Of a DNA stretch of 64,000 nt, positions 43,511 through 52,309 are shown one piece after another. Under the pieces are notes generated by a model. It ran no database searches, was not told where the DNA came from, and saw only the letters and a list, made by a program, of their open reading frames with translations. How positions within the stretch are numbered: the first letter of the stretch is position 1; each line of letters opens with the position of its first letter. The position numbers and the translations under genes are program-made. Source of the stretch: an uncultured Bacteroidota bacterium (GTDB lineage Bacteria; Bacteroidota; Bacteroidia; Chitinophagales; Chitinophagaceae); NCBI GenBank assembly GCA_903819975.1, contig CAIJFI010000002.1, positions 120,626 through 184,625 on the forward strand, written 5' to 3'.

Positions 43511-44752
43511 ATGAAATTAATTAGCATATTTTGCGCTGCAACTTTCCTGGCACCTTTACTTGGTTTATGTCAAGCAGAAAGCTCAAAGACTAAACTCGTT
43601 TATGTAGTTGATAGTGTCATTAATAGTCAGGTAAATGATGGGAAAATACCAGGCGCTGTTATTCAAATAAAACAAAATGGACAGGTTGTTTACACCAATA
43701 CTTATGGCTATGCACAACTATTTAATGACAACCATGAAAAGTTGGCAAGTCCCGAAAAACTTACTCGTTTTCATCAATTTGACATAGCATCTCTTAGCAA
43801 AGTAATTGGCACAACTACTTCTATAATGTTATTAGTAGACCAAGGATTAATTCATGTGGATGATTTAGTAGGAAAATATATTCCGGCATTCAACTTGGGC
43901 GATAAATCTAAAATAACTATTAGACATTTGCTAACACATACTTCTGGTATTTATGAATGGTATCCTATGTATTATAAATCGGACAATAAGGAAACAACTT
44001 TTAAATTAATCGCTTCCCTCCCACTTGCCTATGAAACAGGCACGCAAAGAAAATACAGTGATTTAGGTTTTACGATATTAGGACAAATTATTGAAATAGT
44101 TTCTAAACAAAGTCTTGAACAATTTATAAATGACAAGGTATTTAAGCCACTTGGAATGTCACGCAGTTGCTTTAACCCTTTAAAGTCAAAATTAAATTTG
44201 CCTATTGCGGCAACTTCGGTTGGGAACCCTTATGAACATAGAATGGTTTATGACACATCGCTTGGTTTTAAGTTTAAGGAAATTAATCCAACTGCTTGGA
44301 ATAAATGGAGAACTTATACCTTAAAAGGAGAAGTAAACGATGGCAATGCTTGGTATGCAAACAATGGCGTGTCTGGCGCTGCTGGCATTTTTTCGACTAT
44401 GGATGATTTGCAATTATTAGTTGACATGCTAATGAACGATGGCAAAATTGGTAGCACACAATTTATTTCCTCAAACACCATTCAAAATTTTATTTTAAAA
44501 GATAAATTTAACAACGGACTTGGATGGATGATGGACCCTATAAATTCATTTATGAAAAATGCGCCTGAAGGTAGTTTTGGGCATACTGGATTTACAGGTA
44601 CAAGTATTGCAATTGTACCAAGTAAAAAACTATCCGTAATCATTCTAATAAACAGACAACAAGTGGGTTTATTAAACGGCAAGGAATACTATAATGTAAA
44701 TCCTATTCGTCAACAAATATTTAAGGCGATCTTAAGTTACGCGAATAATTAA
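43511..44752 (+). CDS. serine hydrolase, class C beta-lactamase/PBP4-like
   Basis: A 413-residue protein with a signal peptide (about 1-20). The active-site SxxK is Ser94-Leu-Ser-Lys97 in DIASLSKVIG, the second motif Tyr182 in KYSDLGF, and the third His358-Thr-Gly in FGHTGFTG. Such enzymes act as D-aminopeptidases, muropeptide amidases or esterases. In Bacillus, the AmiE amidase of the MurNAc operon is of this class, and murQ lies nearby here. Confidence 0.9.
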   Translation: MKLISIFCAATFLAPLLGLCQAESSKTKLVYVVDSVINSQVNDGKIPGAVIQIKQNGQVVYTNTYGYAQLFNDNHEKLASPEKLTRFHQFDIASLSKVIGTTTSIMLLVDQGLIHVDDLVGKYIPAFNLGDKSKITIRHLLTHTSGIYEWYPMYYKSDNKETTFKLIASLPLAYETGTQRKYSDLGFTILGQIIEIVSKQSLEQFINDKVFKPLGMSRSCFNPLKSKLNLPIAATSVGNPYEHRMVYDTSLGFKFKEINPTAWNKWRTYTLKGEVNDGNAWYANNGVSGAAGIFSTMDDLQLLVDMLMNDGKIGSTQFISSNTIQNFILKDKFNNGLGWMMDPINSFMKNAPEGSFGHTGFTGTSIAIVPSKKLSVIILINRQQVGLLNGKEYYNVNPIRQQIFKAILSYANN

Positions 44753-44806
44753 TTTAAAAATTTTGTGAAAATTGGAATTGTTAAACCAAACTAGGTTTAC
44801 AATGTC

Positions 44807-44814
44807 TAAATTTG
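44807..44814 (+). promoter_or_regulatory. -7 box before the CBM9-like lipoprotein gene
   Basis: TAAATTTG at 44807-44814 matches TAnnTTTG and ends 15 nt before the ATG at 44830. A TTG at 44812 lies inside it, which argues against using that codon as a start. Confidence 0.5.
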
Positions 44815-44829
44815 TATCAAATCATTCAA

Positions 44830-45717
44830 ATGCGCTATTACCTCTATACTTTCAGTTTTATATTTACTAGTTTATTATTTTCAAATTGTAGTCCTAAAGA
44901 ATATCCTATAGGTAAATTTCAATCTGATTTAATTATAGCAGACGGTGACGCAACTGACTGGGGACTCCCATTACGTTTTGGAAGTGAAATTGGTTCTTTA
45001 CAATATTCAATAACCAACGACAAGGAAAATATTTACATAAGCGTTGCATCTAGTGACCAAATGACTCAAATGAGAATGCTTCGAGCAGGTCTTAAAATAT
45101 ACATTGACCCTAAAGGAAATAAGAGCACTGACATTTGCTTAACCTACCCCTTTAAAGATCAAATGGAAGCGCCAAGGGGAAGAGGTGAAAATAGAAACAC
45201 AGATCCAAATGCGATGAAACAAAAAATGCTTTTAGATGCCGATATTTTTAATACTACTGGATTCGTAAATATGGAAAACAGAATTTACGATTTAAAAGAT
45301 ACTAGTCATTTCAAAATTGGAATGAACTATGATAAATACAATAACCTAGTATTCGAAGCCATTATCCCAATTAAAAATGTAATTGTAAATAAAATAAACT
45401 TTAAAAAAGCTCCAAGTATAAGTGTGGGTATCATTGTAAATAACATGAACAACTTTGGTACAAGAACTGGAAATTCCAATGGCGGCGAAGCTATGCGCAG
45501 TGGGATGGGTGAAGGAGGTGGAATGAGAGGCGGCATGGGCGGAGGCGGAATGCGCGGCGGTATGGGTGGTGGTGGAATGAGAGGCGGTATGGGCGGAGGC
45601 GGAATGCGCGGCGGGATGAGTGGTGGTGGAATGAGAAGTGGTGGAGCGAGTTACAATGATAACAATAAGCAAATAGCAAACTGGTATCAATTTAAAATGG
45701 CATTTGAGGCAAATTAA
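44830..45717 (+). CDS. CBM9-like lipoprotein with a Gly-Gly-Gly-Met-Arg repeat tail
   Basis: A 295-residue protein. The N-terminus MRYYLYTFSFIFTSLLFSNCS is a lipoprotein-type signal with Cys20 (the -1 residue Asn is unusual). The next part reads IADGDATDWGLPLRF, then NDKENIYISVASSDQMTQMRML and LKIYIDPKGNKS, the pattern of CBM9/DOMON-type beta-sandwich proteins. From residue 229 there are more than four 9-residue repeats GGGMRGGMG, coded by a 27-bp tandem repeat. The last 20 residues return to normal composition. Function unknown. Its stop overlaps the stop of the opposing gene by four bases. Confidence 0.8.
   Translation: MRYYLYTFSFIFTSLLFSNCSPKEYPIGKFQSDLIIADGDATDWGLPLRFGSEIGSLQYSITNDKENIYISVASSDQMTQMRMLRAGLKIYIDPKGNKSTDICLTYPFKDQMEAPRGRGENRNTDPNAMKQKMLLDADIFNTTGFVNMENRIYDLKDTSHFKIGMNYDKYNNLVFEAIIPIKNVIVNKINFKKAPSISVGIIVNNMNNFGTRTGNSNGGEAMRSGMGEGGGMRGGMGGGGMRGGMGGGGMRGGMGGGGMRGGMSGGGMRSGGASYNDNNKQIANWYQFKMAFEAN
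45514..45645 (+). repeat. 27-bp tandem repeat coding GGGMRGGMG
   Basis: Four full copies (starting at 45514, 45541, 45568 and 45595) and a partial one. Arg codons alternate between AGA and CGC from unit to unit, so the true period is 54 bp. The low-complexity stretch is much more GC-rich than its surroundings and could change in copy number by slippage. Confidence 0.85.
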
Positions 45718-46901
45718 AACACTTCTCCAAGGTTTACATAAAAACCGCCGCTTCCATTTTTACCAAGCCCATAGTCTACACATATATTAGTTCTGGAATG
45801 CTTATTTATTTTAAGTCTAAGTCCAGCTCCATAACCCGGTAACAAAGTTGCATAGGTGGATGATAAGTCCCCCGAAAAGGATTGCACATTAGCAAAGACT
45901 ACTCCTCCAAACAATCCATTTTGTGAAATACCAAATCTATACTCAGATTCAAAATAAGACATACTCCTTCCTCTGAATCTACTTTGTATATATCCCCTTC
46001 CGGAATTATATTGATCATCCCATCCTGTTGATGGCATAATTAAATATGGAATTTTGCCACTTAGTGTTAGCCATTCTAAATTCCAAATTGCCAATATGTT
46101 TTTAGAATTACTAGGGAAGGTGAAATATTTTCTAGTATCTATGACCAAGGATTGCCAATTATTATCGCTGCCTAATGCTTGAAAGTTATCACGATATAAA
46201 ATATTAAAATACATTCCCTTATCAGGATTAATTTGATTGGTTCTAGTATCGTACAACACATTCAAAATGGGACCTACCGAAGTTTCATTCTTTCCTAATT
46301 CCCTTTGAATTAAGTTACTAATCCGCTTTGTAGTGGGATCCAAAACAGTTATATCCCAAAATTGATCATAATACAATCCAAGTCCCGCAAACCAATTTGT
46401 TGAAAAGCTTTTAACAATTCTGTTATGTAATTTTAACCCCGAAAAATTAATAGTCCTTGCTTTATTTGGATCGGTCTTTCCGCCAAGTCCATAAATGCTA
46501 GAAGGATATGAAATGTATCTGTTATCAGAAACAAAATTATACCTGCCATTCTTAAACCAAATATTTGCGCTTAATGGTAAAATAATTTGATTGTACTCGG
46601 AATAAGTTATGCTTGTAGCAATATTGGACAACTTTGCGTCCTTTGTTTCGTAATTATAATAACCAATATTCGCACTTAATATTCCTGCAAAAGCGGTTTG
46701 AAGGGTGTACCCAGCTGCTGGAACAATAGAATAATTGTATTTACTTTTATTCAAAGCATCTAAATTATTAATGCTTTTGTTTGGATGTAATAACCTACCA
46801 ATCACATCGGACATATCCTTTCCACTTATGTCTTGTTTATGCACTTCCCTGCTCACTGAATCTCCTATCCCTTTAACCATTTGTGCTTTTGTGTTGGTCA
46901 T
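45714..46901 (-). CDS. Omp85/BamA-type outer membrane beta-barrel
   Basis: The ATG frame gives 395 residues. It has alternating beta-strand sequence, with DTRTNQINPDKGMYFNILYRDN, an RGYIQSRFRGRSMSYFESEYRFG stretch and a C-terminal KNGSGGFYVNLGEVF, as in surface-antigen (D15) barrels. The start at 46901 yields MTNTKAQMVKG without a signal peptide. Upstream in the same frame a full signal peptide core is visible (KPKIIKQSLTILVFLFF), with cleavage at TKA before Q. There is no ATG, GTG or TTG there, only ATT at 46955 and 46964, before an in-frame stop at 46967. Either a rare ATT start is used or an ATG has been lost. POTRA domains are absent. Confidence 0.8.
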   Translation of the reverse strand: MTNTKAQMVKGIGDSVSREVHKQDISGKDMSDVIGRLLHPNKSINNLDALNKSKYNYSIVPAAGYTLQTAFAGILSANIGYYNYETKDAKLSNIATSITYSEYNQIILPLSANIWFKNGRYNFVSDNRYISYPSSIYGLGGKTDPNKARTINFSGLKLHNRIVKSFSTNWFAGLGLYYDQFWDITVLDPTTKRISNLIQRELGKNETSVGPILNVLYDTRTNQINPDKGMYFNILYRDNFQALGSDNNWQSLVIDTRKYFTFPSNSKNILAIWNLEWLTLSGKIPYLIMPSTGWDDQYNSGRGYIQSRFRGRSMSYFESEYRFGISQNGLFGGVVFANVQSFSGDLSSTYATLLPGYGAGLRLKINKHSRTNICVDYGLGKNGSGGFYVNLGEVF

Positions 46902-47068
46902 GAAGAATAGAAAAACTAGTATAGTAAGCGATTGTTTAATAATTTTCGGTTTAATGGGTGCAATTTAATCAAAGTTTAGACAATAAATATTGCTTTGGGT
47001 TTAAATGGTGCGCCTACTTTTAAGCATTTTTAGGCAGGTTTTGGTAACTTAGTAGCTATTAAACAAAC

Positions 47069-48337
47069 ATGCATAAAAGACAATTCTTAAAAAACATAGT
47101 ACTTACCACATTGGGCACTCCATTGGGTATGGTTGGTTTTGCAAAAGCATTTGAGTTAAAAGCTAAATCCCAAACTTTTGAGCTAGCTAAGGATGAGGAC
47201 TTTTGGGCACAAATAAGAGATCAATATTTATTAAAGACCGATTATATTAATCTTGAAAATGGATATTATAATTTTTTGCCACAACCATTATTAAACAAAT
47301 ACATTGAGCATATTAAGGAAGTGAACTTGCAGGGATCCTATTATATGCGCACCGTGCAGTTTGATAATAAGAAAAAGATTACTGCTCGTTTAGCTGTGGT
47401 TGCAGGATGTAGTCCCGACGAATTAATTATTACAAGAAATACAACAGAATCTCTTGACTTAGTTATAGGCGGCCAAGATTGGAAAGCTGGAGACGAAGCT
47501 ATTATGGCATACCAAGACTATGGTGCCATGTTAGACATGTTTGATTTAGTAGTGAATAAATATGGGGTTGTAAAAAAAATGGTGTCAGTCCCTAATATCC
47601 CAAAGAATGACGAAGAAATTATTTCACTTTATGAAAATGCAATTACCAACAAAACAAAAGTGATATTGGTAAGTCATATGATAAATATTTCTGGGCAAAT
47701 TTTACCTATTAAAAAGATATGTGCCATGGCCCATGCCAAAGGCGTTCAGGTAATTGTAGACGGCGCTCATGCATTTGCGCATATTCAATATAAGATCCAA
47801 GATTTACACTGCGATTATTATGCAGCTTCCTTACATAAGTGGCTGAGCACTCCACTTGGTGCGGGTATGTTATATATTAGAAAGGATAATGTAAAAAGAG
47901 TATGGCCTTTGTTAGCTGATGGAGAAAAAGACCCCAATAAAATTAATAGACTCAATCATACAGGAACACACCCAGTACATACCGACTTAACCATTAATGA
48001 TTCTATTGATTATTTTGAAATTATCGGGGCTGAACGAAAAGAAGCACGCCTTAGATTCTTGCAAAATTATTGGACAGAAAAAGTTAGACATTTGCCAAGA
48101 ATAATTGTAAATACCCCAGCAGATGCTAACCGTAGCTGCGCCATTGCTAATGTAGGTATTGAGGGAATAGACCCAGGAGATTTAGCAAAAAGATTACTTA
48201 AAGAACATAAAGTATTTACGGTTGCTATTGATTATGCAAATGTCCGTGGCTGCAGAATATGCCCAAATTTGTATACAACAACAAAAGAATTAGATCATTT
48301 CATTAATGCACTTAAACAACTTTCCAATAATGGCTAA
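47069..48337 (+). CDS. aminotransferase class V-fold PLP enzyme with signal
   Basis: A 422-residue enzyme. The N-terminus MHKRQFLKNIVLTTLGTPLGMVGFA is a Tat-like leader. The PLP domain has NTTESLDLVIG, VDGAHAFAHIQ and the Schiff-base Lys257 in ASLHKWLSTPLGAGMLYI. It resembles isopenicillin N epimerase/selenocysteine lyase-like proteins, which are often exported in Bacteroidota. Reaction unknown. The last 8 bases overlap the murQ start, so the two are translated together. Confidence 0.88.
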   Translation: MHKRQFLKNIVLTTLGTPLGMVGFAKAFELKAKSQTFELAKDEDFWAQIRDQYLLKTDYINLENGYYNFLPQPLLNKYIEHIKEVNLQGSYYMRTVQFDNKKKITARLAVVAGCSPDELIITRNTTESLDLVIGGQDWKAGDEAIMAYQDYGAMLDMFDLVVNKYGVVKKMVSVPNIPKNDEEIISLYENAITNKTKVILVSHMINISGQILPIKKICAMAHAKGVQVIVDGAHAFAHIQYKIQDLHCDYYAASLHKWLSTPLGAGMLYIRKDNVKRVWPLLADGEKDPNKINRLNHTGTHPVHTDLTINDSIDYFEIIGAERKEARLRFLQNYWTEKVRHLPRIIVNTPADANRSCAIANVGIEGIDPGDLAKRLLKEHKVFTVAIDYANVRGCRICPNLYTTTKELDHFINALKQLSNNG

Positions 48338-49145
48338 AGATATTAGAACAACAGAAAATGACTCAATATATAATGACATTGAAAAAATGTCTACAGAGGA
48401 AATATTAACTAATATTAACTCGGAGGATCAAAAGGTTGCGATTGCAGTACAAAAAAGTATTAAATCCATTCAGTCTTTAGTAGATGCTACTGCAACTAAA
48501 TTAATAAACGGTGGAAGACTATTTTATATTGGCGCTGGAACTAGTGGACGTTTAGCTGTAGTTGATGCAAGCGAATGTCCTCCTACTTATGGTGTTTCTG
48601 AAGATTTAGTGATTGCGATTATTGCAGGTGGTAACCAGGCAATGTTTCACGCTGTAGAAAATGCCGAAGACAATACTAAACAAGCATGGCTTGATTTAAA
48701 TACATACCACATTAACGAACAAGATGTTGTAATTGGTATTGCTGCAAGTGGCACTACCCCTTATGTTTTAGAAGGACTTAAAGCGTGTCAAGAAAATAAT
48801 ATAATTACAGGAAGTATCAGTTGTAATTTTAATAGCCCTATTTCTGATTACGCTAACCACCCTATCGAAGTTGATCTTGGACCAGAATTTATAACAGGAA
48901 GTACACGTATGAAAAGTGGTACTGCACAAAAGCTAATTCTAAACATGATCTCTACTTCCGTGATGATTAAGTTAGGACGTATTGAAGGAAATAAGATGGT
49001 GAATATGCAATTAGCAAACCAAAAATTAATTGCGAGAGGTGTAAATATGATTATGCAACAAACAGATATCACCGACCCTGCTGTTGCTGAACAATTGTTA
49101 AAAAAATATGGTTCAGTTAAAAAAGCAGTTGAAAGTCATAAATAA
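48330..49145 (+). CDS. murQ: N-acetylmuramic acid 6-phosphate etherase
   Basis: A 271-residue SIS-fold enzyme that splits the D-lactyl ether of MurNAc-6P to give GlcNAc-6P. Signature segments are FYIGAGTSGRLAVVDASECPPTYG (about 57-80), GGNQAMFHAVENAEDN (catalytic Glu region) and TGSTRMKSGTAQKLILNMIST. The ATG at 48330 (MAKDIRTTENDSIYNDIEKMS) matches the family N-terminus; the ORF could also start 24 nt earlier. It converges with anmK, nine bases away. Confidence 0.96.
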   Translation: MAKDIRTTENDSIYNDIEKMSTEEILTNINSEDQKVAIAVQKSIKSIQSLVDATATKLINGGRLFYIGAGTSGRLAVVDASECPPTYGVSEDLVIAIIAGGNQAMFHAVENAEDNTKQAWLDLNTYHINEQDVVIGIAASGTTPYVLEGLKACQENNIITGSISCNFNSPISDYANHPIEVDLGPEFITGSTRMKSGTAQKLILNMISTSVMIKLGRIEGNKMVNMQLANQKLIARGVNMIMQQTDITDPAVAEQLLKKYGSVKKAVESHK

Positions 49146-49154
49146 AAATGATAC

Positions 49155-50351
49155 TTAATTCGGAAAACTAATCTTGCCCATCGTGATGGGCTTTTTAGTT
49201 GCATCTCCTCCAATTTGCATTGCTTCACCCGCAACTGCTTCGTTAGCCAACAAAGCAAATAATATAGCTTCTTTTGCATCAGGATTTACACCAATATCTT
49301 GTAATGAAACTACATTAATACCAGGCAATAAATTTACAAGATGCTCAAACAGCACTGGATTATGCATACCTCCTCCACTTAAGTATACCGTATTAACGAT
49401 ATCCAATGAAATTGAATTACGCATAGCATCTACTATAGTTTCAGCAGTAAATTGATTTAATGTTGCTAATACATCTTCATGTGATATTGCTGTAGTATTA
49501 GAAATTTTTTGGGCTGCTTGCAAATAGCTCAAATTAAACAATTCAGGACCTACTGTCTTTGGCAATGGCAATACAAAAAATGTATTTCCCTTTAATGCTG
49601 CAAGTAATTTGGAATTTGTTTTACCAACTTTAGCAATTAATCCATCTTTATCAAATGCCATGTTCAAATAAGTGCGGGTATACGCATCCATCATAGTATT
49701 TCCTGGCCCCGTATCTGAAGATAAAATTTCATTTAATGGAACGCCTGCTGGCAAAAAAGTAAAATTGGATATGCCTCCAATATTTAATAACACTCTATTT
49801 TCTTCCTTACTTGCAAACAGGATATAATCTCCATATACTGACAAGGGCGCCCCCTCTCCTCCAGCTGCAATATGTTTTTGCCTAAAATCACTAATAGTTA
49901 CAATCCCTGTTTCAACAGCTATATGATCGGCCTCCCCAATTTGCAATGTTGCCGATCCAAATTCATCATTGGGATGCAAGGATTTTGGCGCATGGTAAAT
50001 AGTTTGACCATGACTAGCAATTAAATCCACTTCTTCCATAGCAATTCCCCAACCTTGCAAAGCTTTTAAAATCATTTTTGCATGCTGTGATCCCAACCAA
50101 GGATGTATTAAGCAAAGTTGTTGTAATGAAATATTGTCCTTTGAAAAAACACTTAAAATTTGCTCCTTCATAAACGCATCATAAGGAACCGTAGTGTGTT
50201 GTAATAAATTCAATTTAGTTGTAATGCCAGATCCCGAAATTTCACACAAAGCAATATCCAATCCATCCATTGATGTTCCACTCATAAGCCCAATCACCTT
50301 TCGGCTAGCTTTATTTGCAATCTTGTAAAGTTGTTCAATATTTGAGTGCAT
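49155..50351 (-). CDS. anmK: anhydro-N-acetylmuramic acid kinase
   Basis: A 398-residue ASKHA-fold kinase that opens the 1,6-anhydro ring and phosphorylates anhydro-MurNAc to MurNAc-6P. It begins in the conserved GLMSGTSMDGLDIALCEI and has SHGQTIYHAP, FLNIGGISNFTFLP (here LLNIGGISNF), and SSDTGPGNTMMDAYTR. Its product is the substrate of MurQ encoded next door, so the two form a peptidoglycan recycling pair. Confidence 0.96.
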   Translation of the reverse strand: MHSNIEQLYKIANKASRKVIGLMSGTSMDGLDIALCEISGSGITTKLNLLQHTTVPYDAFMKEQILSVFSKDNISLQQLCLIHPWLGSQHAKMILKALQGWGIAMEEVDLIASHGQTIYHAPKSLHPNDEFGSATLQIGEADHIAVETGIVTISDFRQKHIAAGGEGAPLSVYGDYILFASKEENRVLLNIGGISNFTFLPAGVPLNEILSSDTGPGNTMMDAYTRTYLNMAFDKDGLIAKVGKTNSKLLAALKGNTFFVLPLPKTVGPELFNLSYLQAAQKISNTTAISHEDVLATLNQFTAETIVDAMRNSISLDIVNTVYLSGGGMHNPVLFEHLVNLLPGINVVSLQDIGVNPDAKEAILFALLANEAVAGEAMQIGGDATKKPITMGKISFPN

Positions 50352-50462
50352 CTATTGTGGCATTTATTTGCTGTTTAAAGGTACTAAATAGCTGCGTATC
50401 AACAGCATTTGGCCAATTTTCCACAACCAGTCAATATGACTCAATTTCAAGGGCTTATAGCG

Positions 50463-50470
50463 TAACTTTG
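50463..50470 (+). promoter_or_regulatory. -7 box before the Gfo/Idh/MocA gene
   Basis: TAACTTTG matches TAnnTTTG and lies 19 nt before the ATG at 50490. No strong -33 box is visible. Confidence 0.5.
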
Positions 50471-50489
50471 GCCCTATAAATATTGATGT

Positions 50490-51539
50490 ATGCTTAAAGT
50501 TGGTGTGTTTGGTGTGGGGCATTTGGGGAAATACCATTTAAATAACTGGCTAGAAATACCTGAAGTCCAATTAGTGGGATTTTTTGACCCAAATAACGAC
50601 AATGCCAAGGAAGTAGAAGCCAAGTATGGTATTCCAAGATATATGGACGAAGAAGCACTAATAGCTGCATCAGATATTATTGACGTTGTGACCCCTACTC
50701 ACTTACATTTCCCTGTTTGCGAAATGGCCATCAAAACAGGCAAACATGTATTTGTAGAAAAACCAATGGCCAACACTATTGAAGAAGGCAAAGCTATTGT
50801 TGAGATGGTAAAAGAAGCCAATGTAAAATTACAAGTTGGCCATGTGGAACGCTTTAATCCTGCTTATACTTCTTTAAAAAATGCTTCTTTAAACCCTTTA
50901 TTTATTGAAGTGCATCGTTTAGCACAATTCAATCCAAGAGGTACAGAAGTAAGTGTTATTTTGGATCTAATGATTCACGATATTGATATTATTTTAAGCA
51001 TTGTGAAAAGCGATGTAAAAAGTATTTCAGCAAGCGGCGTTGCTGTTTTAACAGACACTCCAGATATTGCTAACGTGCGTATTGAATTTAACAATGGTTG
51101 TGTTGCAAATTTAACGAGCAGCAGAATTAGCATGAAGAAAATGCGTAAAATTCGTTTGTTCCAAAAAGATGCTTATATCGGAATTGACTTTTTAGAAAAG
51201 ACAACTGAAATAATCAAATTAAAACAACCAGACGAGGAAGATAGCTTTTCATTTGATATAGACACTCATCAAGGCAAAAAAACAATCTCAATTTCAACTC
51301 CGGTGATTGAGGACGGCAATGCTATTAAAGCAGAACTTACCAGTTTTGTAAATTCAATTTTGAATGATGAGCCTACTGTAGTGAGTGAAATAGATGGTTA
51401 CCTTGCAATGGAAGTAGCACATCAAATTTTAGATAAAATAAACAAGAGTACTTCTGTTTTAAGACAAGCACCTGAAGTAGCACCCAAGCCCATTAAAGAC
51501 GACGGATCGGAATATGCTTTAGACTTTGACGAAGACTAA
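50490..51539 (+). CDS. Gfo/Idh/MocA family oxidoreductase
   Basis: A 349-residue NAD(P)-dependent dehydrogenase. The nucleotide motif VGVFGVGHLGKYHL is at 3-16. The active-site Lys-Pro occurs in VFVEKPMANT (about 92-101), and the GHVERFNPA and HDIDIIL segments follow. The class oxidises or isomerises sugars and related polyols. Its C-terminus is acidic. Substrate unknown, and there is no obvious link to the neighbours. Confidence 0.92.
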   Translation: MLKVGVFGVGHLGKYHLNNWLEIPEVQLVGFFDPNNDNAKEVEAKYGIPRYMDEEALIAASDIIDVVTPTHLHFPVCEMAIKTGKHVFVEKPMANTIEEGKAIVEMVKEANVKLQVGHVERFNPAYTSLKNASLNPLFIEVHRLAQFNPRGTEVSVILDLMIHDIDIILSIVKSDVKSISASGVAVLTDTPDIANVRIEFNNGCVANLTSSRISMKKMRKIRLFQKDAYIGIDFLEKTTEIIKLKQPDEEDSFSFDIDTHQGKKTISISTPVIEDGNAIKAELTSFVNSILNDEPTVVSEIDGYLAMEVAHQILDKINKSTSVLRQAPEVAPKPIKDDGSEYALDFDED

Positions 51540-51617
51540 TAATAAACGATTGTATATTTTGATCTAGTAATAGAATTGAATACCCTCTTTACAATTTATT
51601 AGTTTACCAGATGCTTA

Positions 51618-52298
51618 TTACGCAAATCGCTTTGCTAAGATATACTCTGCAATGGCTAGGTCTAATGGTCTGGTAATTTTGATATTTTCAAATTCTCCAT
51701 CTACTAAATACACCTGCTTCCCACTTGCTTCTATTACATTTGCTTCATCGGTAAACAAGGGGTTAAACTCTTGATTAAAAGCAGCTAATAATAAATCTGA
51801 TTGAAATGTTTGGGGTGTTTGAATTAACATCACGTTTTCTCGGTCAAATAATTCGTTCTTATCCCCTTTTAGTAGTCTAACCGTATCCGTACTACTTACA
51901 GCAGGAATTGCAGAACCTTTTTCTAAGGCTTGCTGATAACATCTTTGAATTAATGCAGGTGTCAATAAACATCTTACTGCATCGTGTACAAATACAATTG
52001 AGGATTCTTTTACTTGAGCCAATCCATTCTTAACAGATTGAAATCTGGTTTCGCCGCCAGCTACAAATACAATATTTTTAGTAAACCCATTCTTTGTTAA
52101 TAAATCTTTGCCTTCTTGCACATAACCTTCTGGCAATACTACTACTAATTGAATATCCGAAAAAGCAGCTACAAATTGGTCAATAGTATGTAATAAAATA
52201 GGCTTGCCCTGAATTTCTAAAAACTGTTTTGGCACTACCGATCCCATTCTTTGACCTGTTCCTCCTGCTACAATAATTGCTATCTTTTTTGAATACAT
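51618..52298 (-). CDS. ispD: 2-C-methyl-D-erythritol 4-phosphate cytidylyltransferase
   Basis: A 226-residue nucleotidyltransferase of the MEP isoprenoid pathway. It has the CTP-binding AIIVAGGTGQRMGSVVPKQF (6-25), FVHDAVRCLL and SAIPAVSSTDTVRLL (about 140-154). The ribose-binding QTPQTFQ is also present. It follows rfaE1 by 11 nt in a probable operon with the amino acid permease. Confidence 0.96.
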   Translation of the reverse strand: MYSKKIAIIVAGGTGQRMGSVVPKQFLEIQGKPILLHTIDQFVAAFSDIQLVVVLPEGYVQEGKDLLTKNGFTKNIVFVAGGETRFQSVKNGLAQVKESSIVFVHDAVRCLLTPALIQRCYQQALEKGSAIPAVSSTDTVRLLKGDKNELFDRENVMLIQTPQTFQSDLLLAAFNQEFNPLFTDEANVIEASGKQVYLVDGEFENIKITRPLDLAIAEYILAKRFA

Positions 52299-52309
52299 AA
52301 TTTATTATT

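Noticed and set aside
44812..44829. TTG start six codons upstream of the CBM9-like lipoprotein
   Set aside because: The TTG lies within a -7 promoter box, and the ATG at 44830 gives a proper lipoprotein signal.
45514..45645. CRISPR-like or VNTR array
   Set aside because: The units follow one another without spacers and keep the reading frame of a protein, so it is a coding tandem repeat.
45346..45690. Long minus-strand frames rich in Ser, His and Thr
   Set aside because: They are the complement of the Gly/Met/Arg repeat in the lipoprotein gene and have no start signals or family match.
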